Notes: generated by a model not told the origin, from the sequence alone. DNA of 10,269 bases from Thermoplasmata archaeon (GCA_030673205.1 DAOVJP010000024.1:1-10269); one strand, 5' to 3'; shown: positions 1-6,994, counted from the first letter of the stretch. Translations and numbers: made by a program.

Positions 1-753
1 CGAGCGGGCCATTATCTCAACATGCATCAGATTATAGATGACCACCAGAGTGATCATCCCCGCCATGGTGGTCAACAGCCATAGGGCCGACTCCACCTGC
101 CCCATGCTCTCCACGAAAAAAGCGTCCTTGGAAATCAAGGGCTGGACCACCAACCCAGCGGTGTCGAGGGATGCGATATCAGTGGTGATGAAGAATGAGA
201 AGACGCCCGCTGACTGGCCGCCGCAATCACGCACATGTTCAGGTGTGGAAACGATCCAATCCGGGGGGAAGAACATCGTTCCTTGCGATGTCAGGTTATC
301 CAGCCGCCCTTCGATCATGATCGTCCTCTCGCCAGAGGAGGTGCTCAGGTTGGTGCTGTTCCCTTCTTCCTCCGGTAGAAGAGGGCCGAGGAGAACGCCT
401 GTGCTGTTCTCCACCAGAGGGCAGGAGCACATCATGTTCGATGCGTCATCGAACCCCAGAAGAAAGGTGTCCATATCGAAAATGATTACGGGCGTGACCA
501 CACCCCATACCACCCCTTCGTTCCCTATTATCTCAACCTCTTCCGGGGTGAAGAGGCTGGAAAGACTGTCGTCCTTGCTGCAGATATAATATTGTTCGGT
601 CCGCTCTTCCATGAACCTCTCCTTTCCCTCTTTGAGCCCGTCCACTAAGGCCGTGGTGCCCGACACGTACATGAGGCAGACCGCCACGCCCATCATGGCT
701 AAAATGGATCTCTTGTTCGGCCTTAAGGCCATCTTCAGCGAAAGGAGCCACAT
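1..753 (-). CDS. ABC transporter permease, FtsX/MacB-like, N-terminal part (runs off the left edge)
   Basis: Reading the minus strand from the ATG at 753-751 gives 251 open codons to base 1 with no stop, so the 3' part lies outside the window. The product starts with a short basic stretch (KMALRPNKRS), then a membrane helix at about residues 17-37. A long polar, presumably external domain follows (about 38-220), with several N-x-S/T sites and a CSC motif at 109-111. A second helix begins near 223-243. This one helix, large ectodomain, then helix order is that of MacB/FtsX permeases, which normally continue with two more helices. ATG 753 is the first in-frame start after a stop at 807-805, and GGAG lies 9 bases upstream of it. 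No ATPase gene is next to it in view; the one at 6238 is far away and on the other strand. Sure of a membrane protein, fairly sure of the family; substrate unknown. Confidence 0.82.
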   Translation of the reverse strand, partial: MWLLSLKMALRPNKRSILAMMGVAVCLMYVSGTTALVDGLKEGKERFMEERTEQYYICSKDDSLSSLFTPEEVEIIGNEGVVWGVVTPVIIFDMDTFLLGFDDASNMMCSCPLVENSTGVLLGPLLPEEEGNSTNLSTSSGERTIMIEGRLDNLTSQGTMFFPPDWIVSTPEHVRDCGGQSAGVFSFFITTDIASLDTAGLVVQPLISKDAFFVESMGQVESALWLLTTMAGMITLVVIYNLMHVEIMARS

Positions 754-776
754 GAGGCTTTCTCCACGTCTCTTTT

Positions 777-797
777 GGGTCGTAGGCCCTACGGCCT
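777..797. repeat. Short inverted repeat (possible operator or hairpin)
   Basis: The perfect core is CGTAG at 781-785, a GCC loop at 786-788 and CTACG at 789-793. GG at 778-779 can pair with CC at 795-796, with a G-T wobble between. It sits 25-44 bases upstream of the permease start on the minus strand, where a regulator could bind or the mRNA leader could fold. It is short enough to be chance. Confidence 0.3.
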
Positions 798-865
798 TAT
801 GTTCTTATCGGCAATTGAACTCGCATACATTCGCGTGTCGTTCTTTTGACGATCCGTACGCGTCC

Positions 866-912
866 GCGCACCCCTCTGTTTTCGACGTTCCGTCGCATTT
901 GCGCACCCTTCT
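866..912 (+). repeat. Imperfect direct repeat upstream of the glycosyltransferase promoter
   Basis: GCGCACCCCTCT at 866-877 recurs as GCGCACCCTTCT at 901-912, with 11 of 12 bases identical and starts 35 bases apart. Each copy is also preceded by a CCGT (854-857 and 890-893). The second copy ends 30 bases before the TATA-type box at 943-950, where archaeal activators or repressors often bind. A regulatory role is inference. Confidence 0.35.
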
Positions 913-942
913 TCAGCCATGCGCCTGCGGGCGAGCGAAGGG

Positions 943-950
943 CTTTTTAA
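943..950 (+). promoter_or_regulatory. TATA-type box for the glycosyltransferase at 974
   Basis: CTTTTTAA lies in otherwise GC-rich DNA and is preceded by a purine-rich GCGAAGG that could serve as a BRE. Its centre is about 27 bases before the ATG at 974, the spacing expected if transcription starts at that A and the mRNA is leaderless. This distance favours 974 over the in-frame ATG at 962, which would be only about 15 bases away. Confidence 0.55.
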
Positions 951-973
951 GCCGGGTGGCTATGTTAATTGCC

Positions 974-2188
974 ATGCGACGGCTTCTGGTTTTGGCGGGC
1001 GCGGGCTTCGCGCCTGATGTAGATGGAGGCGTGTTCCGTCCATTGAAGATGGTGAAATATTTGGAGGAGTGGGGGTATTCCGCCACGGTCATAGCCCCGC
1101 CCAACCCATTCGCCCAAAAGGATCCCAGCCTCTTGGCACAGCTCCCTGGCTCCACTAAGGTCGTTCATCTCTCCGATCCGTTCTTTCCTCTCCGTCATCA
1201 CTCCCTTCGCAAGATACTGAAGCTGTTCTTCATCGATGAGCCAGAGTTTCTATGGGGTAGGAGAGCTGCTAAACATTCCATGGGGATCGAGGAGAGATGG
1301 GATGCCATTCTCTCCACCTCCCCTCCGGCCGCAAGTCACCTCGCCGCCCTGCGCATCAAAGAACGACTGGACATACCATGGATAGCCGATTTCCGGGATC
1401 CATGGACCCAACACCCGGAGAGATGGGTCCCTTCACGATTCCATGCCTCTCTGGGGAAGAAGAAGGAGCAGAGGGTGGCTAGGGGCGCTGATAGGATAGT
1501 GTTCGCCTCTCCCGAGCAGGGAGAGGATCTCAAAAGGATGTATCCTTGGACAAAGGATAAACTGCGGGTTATTCCGAATGGCTTCGACCCGGAAGATTAT
1601 TCCAATCCCCCGCCCAAGGCCACACCCCCTGTGATCGCCCATGTCGGAACCCTATACCATCACTACCCCCTCGATGCCTTCGAGGCTTTCGCCGATCTCA
1701 CCAGCTCGCGTTCCGACATGTTGGGCGGTGCCCGCTTAGTGTTATGTGGCAAGATCGACCAGGGACAGAGGCGGAGGATAGAGGCTATTGGAGGAGGGGC
1801 TGTGGAGTTCACAGGGCAGATCCCGATGAAGGAGGCTCTGGGGACGATGATGTCTGCCCAGATCCTCGTCCTTACGCTACCGGACATCGATTCCTACAAG
1901 AATGTCTATACCACCCATCTGTTCCACTATCTCGCCTCCGGAACATATATCCTTGCCACGCTCCCCCAGGGCTCAGTGGCCCGGGACCTGGTACTGGGAA
2001 CTCACTCGGGCCAGGTATTTGACCCGGGGGACGTTAAGGGGGTGAAAGAGGCATTGGCCAAATGCTTGGTTGAACTCAAGGAGACAGGTCGCATAAGGGT
2101 TGAACAGGATCGAGGGCCTCTGGAGAGATATGATCGTCGGCTGCAGGCCAAAAGGCTCGCGGAGGAACTAGACGTTCTGCTTTCTTAA
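974..2188 (+). CDS. Glycosyltransferase, GT-B fold (GT4-like)
   Basis: This 404-residue protein fits a cytoplasmic or membrane-associated enzyme that moves a sugar from a nucleotide-sugar to a growing glycan. The N-terminal half has the Rossmann start MRRLLVLAGAGFAPDVDGG with a glycine turn for the acceptor side. It also carries DAILSTSPPAASHLAA (110-125) and IPWIADFRDPWT (134-145), typical of the 'Glyco_trans_4_4' type. IPNGFDP (200-206) marks the linker, and IAHVGTL (221-227) opens the donor-binding half. Where related enzymes have a FEY-type glutamate followed by LA.G.P, this one reads LFHYLASGTYILA (316-328), with histidine 318 at the glutamate position. The open frame extends upstream to 611, but that stretch is not protein-like, and the promoter spacing supports ATG 974; ATG 962 is the alternative. 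It converges on the next gene, their stops sharing TTAA. Acceptor and sugar cannot be told. Confidence 0.88.
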   Translation: MRRLLVLAGAGFAPDVDGGVFRPLKMVKYLEEWGYSATVIAPPNPFAQKDPSLLAQLPGSTKVVHLSDPFFPLRHHSLRKILKLFFIDEPEFLWGRRAAKHSMGIEERWDAILSTSPPAASHLAALRIKERLDIPWIADFRDPWTQHPERWVPSRFHASLGKKKEQRVARGADRIVFASPEQGEDLKRMYPWTKDKLRVIPNGFDPEDYSNPPPKATPPVIAHVGTLYHHYPLDAFEAFADLTSSRSDMLGGARLVLCGKIDQGQRRRIEAIGGGAVEFTGQIPMKEALGTMMSAQILVLTLPDIDSYKNVYTTHLFHYLASGTYILATLPQGSVARDLVLGTHSGQVFDPGDVKGVKEALAKCLVELKETGRIRVEQDRGPLERYDRRLQAKRLAEELDVLLS

Positions 2189-3315
2189 TGGTCCTCTATG
2201 GCCTGCTGGTACAACTTCTCGTAGCTCTGGTTTATCTTGTCCCAGGTATATCTCTCTTCCACCAGCGCCCTTCCCTTGATACCCATCTCCCTCCTCAACT
2301 CCGGAGAACCTGTGAGCTTCTGAATGGCCCTAGCCAAGGCCTGTGGGTCACGCGGCGGCACCACCAGCGCCCCGCCGTTCTTGCACACATCTGGTATCGA
2401 GCCCACCTGCGTGGCTATCACTGGAAGCCGGGCGGCCCAGGCCTCCAATATAACCAGGGGGAAGCCCTCGAATATGGATGGAAGCACGAATATCTCGCTG
2501 GTGGAATAGAGGGCGCGGAGCTTTTCATCGGCGATGCCTCCCACGAGATCCACCTCCCACCCAGCCAAACCAGATGCCATATTCTCCAGCCTTTCCCTCT
2601 CCCCTCCATCACCAACCACCACCAGGCGCCACTCGCTCGCGGAGGGCATTAGACCCAATGCCTCCAGAAGATAGCCTATGCCCTTCTGCTCCTCCAACCG
2701 GCCAACGACCAGGAGCGTTCTCCCATCCCCTTTCCTCTCGATCTCCATCGCCTCGGGGGTCACGCCGTTGGGCAGGAAGACCGCCTGGTCCATCCCTCTC
2801 CTTTTGAAGGCGGGAAGCGAGGCGGTGTCCACGGTCACGATGCTTGAGAAACCTCCATGTTTGAAGAGGAATGCCTCTCCGGTCCTCTTCACCCAGCTGA
2901 ACTGTGGGTAGGGGAAGGCCACGCCATGCGCTGTGATGATCGTTGAGATGCCAAGCTTCTTCCCTATTCTGGAAGCTTTGTATCCCAGTTCCGGGCTGTG
3001 TGCGTGGATGATGTCTAGCTTCATTTCTGCCAACAGTTCTTTGAGAGCCCGCGAAAAGGACGACAAAGACGATAGCCTGGATAGGGAGAAGCGGTCCAAG
3101 TCCTCCACGGGCTTTCCAAAATAGTGTACGCCCCTCTCCTTTGCTTCCTTCCGCGTCCCATCATCCTGCATCCCCTCCTCCTCTTCCCTCGGCCTATGTG
3201 TCAGAACATGCACCTCATGCCCCATCTTTTCCTGTTCCCTCTTCAAATTGCGCACTACCTGTGCGTCCCCTCCGAACAGTGGCGGGTATTTTTTGGTCAC
3301 GTGCAGTATCTTCAT
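2185..3315 (-). CDS. Glycosyltransferase family 4
   Basis: This 376-residue GT-B enzyme has the family marks in order. MKILHVTKKYPPLFGG (1-16) contains the N-terminal glycine-rich acceptor loop. IIHAHSPELGYKA (102-114) and ITAHG (127-131) follow. LPNGV (181-185) lies at the domain linker, and LLVVGRLEEQKG (201-212) is the first strand and loop of the donor domain. FVLPSIFEGFPLVILEAWA (276-294) is the EX7E motif (E283 and E291), which binds the nucleotide-sugar and marks a retaining GT4 enzyme. The length is normal. The start at 3315 is chosen because conserved sequence begins there; in-frame ATGs up to 3396 add residues without family character. No clear Shine-Dalgarno is seen, so the mRNA may be leaderless. 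It is divergent from the gene at 3411 and convergent with the one at 974. Catalytically complete by motif; substrate unknown. Confidence 0.93.
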   Translation of the reverse strand: MKILHVTKKYPPLFGGDAQVVRNLKREQEKMGHEVHVLTHRPREEEEGMQDDGTRKEAKERGVHYFGKPVEDLDRFSLSRLSSLSSFSRALKELLAEMKLDIIHAHSPELGYKASRIGKKLGISTIITAHGVAFPYPQFSWVKRTGEAFLFKHGGFSSIVTVDTASLPAFKRRGMDQAVFLPNGVTPEAMEIERKGDGRTLLVVGRLEEQKGIGYLLEALGLMPSASEWRLVVVGDGGERERLENMASGLAGWEVDLVGGIADEKLRALYSTSEIFVLPSIFEGFPLVILEAWAARLPVIATQVGSIPDVCKNGGALVVPPRDPQALARAIQKLTGSPELRREMGIKGRALVEERYTWDKINQSYEKLYQQAIEDH

Positions 3316-3410
3316 TGCAGAGGTCCAGACGGATGCGGCGTTCAAATACATTTTGCTCTGCGAAAAGCCTATACGTCCAGATGACATTTGGCACAATACG
3401 GGAAAGGACC
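3316..3410. promoter_or_regulatory. Divergent promoter gap between two glycosyltransferases
   Basis: Only 95 bases separate the two divergent starts, so both promoters must overlap here. For the minus-strand gene, TATTTGAA (3348-3341) is centred about 29 bases before its ATG, consistent with a leaderless start. For the plus-strand gene, CTATAC (3369-3374) could place a start near 3398, and GGAAAGGA lies just before ATG 3411. Both assignments are weak and come from spacing only. Confidence 0.4.
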
Positions 3411-4553
3411 ATGAGGATATGCGTTGTCGTCAGCAGGGATTTTCTGGACCCCCTAGATCCCAGGGTCTACAAGGAGGCTCATAGCCTCGTGAAAAGAGGG
3501 CATCAGGTTGTTATCGTCACCCCCAACTCCCGCCCCGGCCGTGTGATGTTAGGTGGCATCAAGGTGATGAAGATCCCTAACACCATGAGCTCCCTTAGGA
3601 TGAGAACAGCAATGATCAAAGCTGCGGTGAAGACCAAGCCAGACCTCTTCTATTGTCATGAGTACATGGCTCTTCACATCGGAGCGCTGTTGAGAGTATT
3701 GACAGGAAAGCCAGTGATCTATGACGCTCATGAGCACTATCCCAGCTACATCCTGGGCGGCCCTCGTTTCAGCCAGAATCGCTGCCGCCCTTTTTTGGAG
3801 TTCATCATCGCGTGCACCGAATACCTATCCACTCGGCTGGTCAATGAAACAGTAACGGTCAACAGCACCCTAGCTGAGCGATTTCGACACAAGTTCCGGA
3901 AGCGGTGCACCATCCTTTACAATGGACCTGATGAGAAAATGTTCTCACCCCATAACACCGACGATAACATAGAGCACAGGTATGAGGGGAGAGAGGTTGT
4001 GGTCTATGAGGGAAGCATGAGAGAAGGCAGAGGCCTAGATGTGTTCGCCAATGCCTTCCCATTAGTGCGGGAGAAGAGACCCCAGGTCCTATTCCTAATG
4101 GTAGGTAGGCGTCCTGAGGCATTGCCAGATGGGGCGGAGGACCTGAGATTCACGGGTTGGGTGGAGATGAATAGGGTGCCTCATTATATCAATGCCTCTC
4201 ACGTGGGGGTGGTCCTGTTCCAGCCCACATCCTACAACAACACTATTGGCCTGCCCAACAAGCTTTTTGAGACCATGGCCTGTGGAAAGCCCATGATCGC
4301 CAGCGATCTGCCAGAGATAAGGAGGGTTGTGAAAAAGGTACGATGCGGCCTCCTGGTCCCACATTCCAACCCAGAGAGATTAGCACGGGCCATCATCCGT
4401 ATCCTGGAGAACCCGGAGCAGGCACAGGCAATGGGAGCTAGAGGCCGCAAGGCCGTGGAAGGGAAGTACGGTTGGGCCATTCAGGAGAAGAAACTGTGGC
4501 ATATGGTCGAATCCTATGCTCCCTGCCGCCCACGGAGCTCGTCCCGGATGTAG
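3411..4553 (+). CDS. Glycosyltransferase, GT-B fold (GT4 group)
   Basis: The product has 380 residues and opens with MRICVVVSRDFLDPLDPRVYKEA, typical of GT4 enzymes with a D-x-R-x-x-K-E acceptor loop. YCHEYMAL (81-88) and VIYDAHEHYPSY (102-113) are acceptor-domain motifs. LYNGPD (169-174) is the linker region, and VVYEGSMREGRGLD (197-210) begins the donor domain. IGLPNKLFETMACGKPMIASDLPE (279-302) includes the donor-binding glutamate E287 in the form seen in Wzx/Wzy-type glycan clusters. The open frame reaches back to 3141, but that part is antisense to the neighbour; conserved sequence starts at 3411, with a purine-rich GGAAAGGA just before it (ATG 3381 is less likely). The last 13 codons lie antisense to the 3' end of the flippase gene. 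Normal length, no broken motif; substrate not predictable. Confidence 0.92.
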   Translation: MRICVVVSRDFLDPLDPRVYKEAHSLVKRGHQVVIVTPNSRPGRVMLGGIKVMKIPNTMSSLRMRTAMIKAAVKTKPDLFYCHEYMALHIGALLRVLTGKPVIYDAHEHYPSYILGGPRFSQNRCRPFLEFIIACTEYLSTRLVNETVTVNSTLAERFRHKFRKRCTILYNGPDEKMFSPHNTDDNIEHRYEGREVVVYEGSMREGRGLDVFANAFPLVREKRPQVLFLMVGRRPEALPDGAEDLRFTGWVEMNRVPHYINASHVGVVLFQPTSYNNTIGLPNKLFETMACGKPMIASDLPEIRRVVKKVRCGLLVPHSNPERLARAIIRILENPEQAQAMGARGRKAVEGKYGWAIQEKKLWHMVESYAPCRPRSSSRM

Positions 4554-6055
4554 CGCCCCATCTCTCCAGGGTGTAACATCGAGAGGAAGAAGCGCAGGTC
4601 ATGTCTGGTGAACTCCCCGGCCACGGCCAGCACCCCAACATATATTCCAAGTCCCACCAATCCTATAGCTGCCAGCATCCCCACCAGGAAGAGAGTGGAG
4701 AACGAGACAAAAGATGGTTGGAGAGCCAGAAGAGACACATGCCAGAATATTCCCGTGAGCAGACCTGCGATGATGTGCAGAGGCAATCGAGGCCTGGGCC
4801 GTCTCAGGAACCGGCGTGTGGAGAAACGATATGCCACGTTGGCAAAGACTGCGGATATGAGGGTGGCCAGCGCCGCCCCGACTGGGCCCAGCCCCAATAC
4901 GGGTAGTCCAAAAAGATGGTCGGGAATGAGAAAGAGATTAAGGAGAATGTTCAGCCCTGCAGTTGATACTGCTATTTTGGCAACGGTCCGCAGTCTCTCC
5001 AGAGACGTCAAGAGTGTGCTGAGGACCTTGGATACAGCCGCCATGACGGTGAACACGCTTAATATGAGCAACACGACCGAAGCCTCCCTTACGAACTCCT
5101 GGCCCAATATTATCCTGACGATCTCTACTCTGTAGACCATGAAAAAGACCACGATCGGCATCATGACCATGGTGAGATATCTGCTGGAAAGAGATATAGC
5201 ATGAGAGGCGGCCTGCATCTTCTTCTTAGCCAGATAGTGTGAGATCGTGGGGAATAACACGGCATTCAAAGAGATCGGTATGACAAGCAATATCTGGACT
5301 ATGCCCTGAGCACCGAAATAATGACCCACAGCTACATTTCCATTAAAGAGGCCTAACATGACCTTGTCAACATTGACAGCGATAAGGCCGGCGGAAGAGA
5401 CCACAGACACCGGTATGGCGAACTTGAAGTAGGAAGATATATACGCTCTGCTCGGACGTGCCAGGGGAAGATGTCGCATCAACATCATGCCCACGGCTAG
5501 AGAGGCAAGGGCCGACAGCAAATATGCGTAGGCAAGACCCATGACACCCAGGGGAAGTAGCACGGCAACGACTATGATCATGGGAGTCCTCACCAGTTGC
5601 TGAGTTACCCCCGCCACCTGGCTCTTGGCTATCTCCCGCCTGGCGTTGAAGGTGTTCATTATCATCTGCACCCCGGCAAGAACAAGGTAGTAGGCAAGGA
5701 TGACCAGCATCACAGCTAGACGGAAATCTCCATCCTCTCCAGAATATCCCGCTCTCCACAGGGCGATGGCCGCCAGGGCAACGATGGAGGTGATGAGCAT
5801 AAGAACGAGCTTTATCACAAAATATGTTCCCATGCACTTGTCCAAGGCCTTCCCCTCGGATATCCTCTTCACATGCGCTGAATCGAATCCGAGATTAAGC
5901 AGAAAGCTGAACAACCCCAGATATGAGAGGGAAAAGCCCAGCATGCCCAGCATTTCGCTTCCCATGTAGTGAGCGATGAACAGCAGAGATACGAATCCCA
6001 ATACAGAACTCACTATGTTGTTTGCGAGAACTAGAAAAGACTTCCGAGCTAACAT
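4514..6055 (-). CDS. Polysaccharide/oligosaccharide flippase (Wzx-like, MOP superfamily, 14 helices)
   Basis: A 513-residue, strongly hydrophobic protein that probably carries lipid-linked glycans across the membrane. The start MLARKSFLVLANNIVSSVLGF is the typical N-terminus of Polysacc_synt family flippases, followed by GLGFDSAHVKR-like residues (NLGFDSAHVKR, 54-64). About 14 hydrophobic segments can be counted. DKVMLGLF (230-237) and GPVGAALATLIS (390-401) match family patterns. The C-terminal tail GEFTRHDLRFF (480-490) resembles that of many archaeal flippases. The start is backed by GTGAGG five bases before ATG 6055-6053. A TATA-like ATAAAAAG lies at 6129-6122, next to a run of twelve C on this strand, so expression might depend on that tract. 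The 3' end overlaps the convergent glycosyltransferase by 40 bases. The family is clear; the glycan carried is not. Confidence 0.93.
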   Translation of the reverse strand: MLARKSFLVLANNIVSSVLGFVSLLFIAHYMGSEMLGMLGFSLSYLGLFSFLLNLGFDSAHVKRISEGKALDKCMGTYFVIKLVLMLITSIVALAAIALWRAGYSGEDGDFRLAVMLVILAYYLVLAGVQMIMNTFNARREIAKSQVAGVTQQLVRTPMIIVVAVLLPLGVMGLAYAYLLSALASLAVGMMLMRHLPLARPSRAYISSYFKFAIPVSVVSSAGLIAVNVDKVMLGLFNGNVAVGHYFGAQGIVQILLVIPISLNAVLFPTISHYLAKKKMQAASHAISLSSRYLTMVMMPIVVFFMVYRVEIVRIILGQEFVREASVVLLILSVFTVMAAVSKVLSTLLTSLERLRTVAKIAVSTAGLNILLNLFLIPDHLFGLPVLGLGPVGAALATLISAVFANVAYRFSTRRFLRRPRPRLPLHIIAGLLTGIFWHVSLLALQPSFVSFSTLFLVGMLAAIGLVGLGIYVGVLAVAGEFTRHDLRFFLSMLHPGEMGRYIRDELRGRQGA

Positions 6056-6129
6056 CGTTGCCTCACAAGCACATGTAGGTCCAAGGTTTATGAAACTATG
6101 TGAATATCAAGCTGTAATGGCCTTTTTAT

Positions 6130-6141
6130 GGGGGGGGGGGG
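6130..6141. repeat. Homopolymer of twelve G
   Basis: Twelve consecutive G (C on the minus strand) follow CTTTTTAT directly. The tract is intergenic. In the flippase direction it occupies the position of a BRE, immediately upstream of a TATA-like box. Tracts this long are prone to slippage in vivo and to length errors in sequencing, so the exact count should be treated with care. Confidence 0.9.
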
Positions 6142-6210
6142 CACAACCTCAGCATCCCCAGGTGGAAAATGCTATTTAGACCACACACCTTCCGAGAGGT
6201 GAAAAAGAAC

Positions 6211-6218
6211 ATATAATA
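6211..6218 (+). promoter_or_regulatory. TATA box for the ABC ATPase unit
   Basis: ATATAATA is preceded by purine-rich GAAAAAGAAC (6201-6210), a good BRE. Its centre is about 24 bases before ATG 6238, so transcription would begin at or within a few bases of the start codon. This is the clearest archaeal-type promoter in the window. Confidence 0.62.
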
Positions 6219-6237
6219 GGGAGGATAGTAGGGGGCC

Positions 6238-6915
6238 ATGGTTACCTTGACCGAGACGATGATAAGAACGGAAGGTCTCTGGAAGGAGTATGACGGCAAA
6301 CCCATACTCAGGGACATCAACATCGAGATCGCTAAGGGCTCCATGGTGCTCATCGAGGGCCGCTCGGGCACTGGAAAGACCACGTTATTGAACATCCTAG
6401 GATGCATGGACACGTCCACCAGAGGGCATCTCTGGATAGACGGGAAGGAGGTGACGAAGATGGGTCATAAACGGTTGTCCAAACTTCGTCTCCACAATAT
6501 AGGCTTCATATTCCAGGAGCACAACCTCATAGGCAACCTCACCGTGGAAGAGAACATAATCCTCCCCATGAAGATAGCGAAACATCAAAAGGGGCACGCG
6601 CGGTTGGAAGAGCTTTTGGAGGCCTTCGACATAGTGGACATAAGAGACAAGAAACCGGCGAAGATAAGTGGGGGTGAGGCTCAACGGGCCGCCATATCCC
6701 GGGCTTTGGCGAACGAGCCAGACATATTGTTGGCAGACGAGCCCACGGCGAGCTTGGACCTTGACAACGCGGGGGTGGTGCTAGGTGCGTTCAAGAAGGC
6801 GAATGAGATATATGGGAGCACCGTGGTAGTGACCAGTCACGATAGTTTTGTCAAGAGCTATTTTTCAATAAGACACACGATCTCTGAGGGAAAACTGTCG
6901 AGCGAATGGTCGTAA
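6238..6915 (+). CDS. ABC transporter ATP-binding protein (LolD/MacB type)
   Basis: A 225-residue cytoplasmic ATPase with all motifs of the family: Walker A GRSGTGKT (41-48), Q-loop glutamine in FIFQEHNL (Q93), signature ISGGEAQR (143-150), Walker B ILLADE (163-168), D-loop SLD (172-174) and switch histidine in TSHD (H201). The FIFQEHNL and ADEPTASLD wording and the length are those of the LolD/MacB/FtsE subgroup, which works with FtsX-type permeases on lipids, lipoproteins or peptides rather than small solutes. ATG 6238 fits the TATA box; ATG 6259 is an alternative. No permease follows: the next gene is a DUF1616 protein 114 bases on. The only permease in view begins at 753 on the other strand, so the partner is uncertain. 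Catalytically intact by motif. Confidence 0.95.
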   Translation: MVTLTETMIRTEGLWKEYDGKPILRDINIEIAKGSMVLIEGRSGTGKTTLLNILGCMDTSTRGHLWIDGKEVTKMGHKRLSKLRLHNIGFIFQEHNLIGNLTVEENIILPMKIAKHQKGHARLEELLEAFDIVDIRDKKPAKISGGEAQRAAISRALANEPDILLADEPTASLDLDNAGVVLGAFKKANEIYGSTVVVTSHDSFVKSYFSIRHTISEGKLSSEWS

Positions 6916-6931
6916 GGCAGAGATAGGAAGG

Positions 6932-6939
6932 CATATAAG
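6932..6939 (+). promoter_or_regulatory. Possible TATA box for the DUF1616-flippase-glycosyltransferase unit
   Basis: CATATAAG, with purine-rich GATAGGAAGG upstream, sits in the 114-base gap after the ATPase. It would place a start near 6963 and leave a leader of about 67 bases before ATG 7030. The three genes downstream could then be expressed apart from the ATPase. Assigned by similarity and position only. Confidence 0.4.
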
Positions 6940-6994
6940 TGAAATAGAGGGTAGTGGCTATACCGGCTCAGCATATGCGTTGACCCGGCGGGAC

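Larger units (their letters stand above)
754..973. promoter_or_regulatory. Divergent promoter region between permease and glycosyltransferase
   Basis: These 220 bases have no convincing coding frame and separate two divergently transcribed genes. They contain a hairpin-forming inverted repeat at 777-797, a near-repeat at 866-877 and 901-912, and a TATA-type box at 943-950, each listed separately. For the minus-strand permease I see only a weak AT-rich candidate (ATAAGAACATAA near 797-808 on the minus strand). Confidence 0.6.
6056..6237. promoter_or_regulatory. Divergent promoter region between flippase and ABC ATPase
   Basis: These 182 bases hold no convincing gene. From left to right they contain the flippase ribosome-binding site (6061-6066), a TATA-like ATAAAAAG for the minus strand (6129-6122), a 12-G tract (6130-6141) and the plus-strand TATA box (6211-6218). 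Read on the plus strand, CTTTTTAT (6122-6129) could also act as a TATA box with the G tract just downstream. Confidence 0.6.

Noticed and set aside
38..589. Plus-strand open frame of 183 codons
   Set aside because: It is antisense to the permease, whose minus-strand translation has a clear membrane protein layout; no family features in the plus frame.
883..895. Small palindrome CGACG-TTC-CGTCG
   Set aside because: Only five paired bases in GC-rich DNA and no extension on either side; easily chance.
611..973. Upstream extension of the first glycosyltransferase frame
   Set aside because: It overlaps the permease gene on the other strand, reads as low-quality protein, and lies before the TATA box at 943-950.
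3141..3410. Upstream extension of the glycosyltransferase frame at 3411
   Set aside because: Antisense to the GT4 gene and proline/serine-rich without family character; conserved sequence begins at 3411.
4608..5135. Plus-strand open frame of 175 codons
   Set aside because: Antisense shadow of the flippase at 4514-6055; basic, repetitive composition and no recognisable motif.
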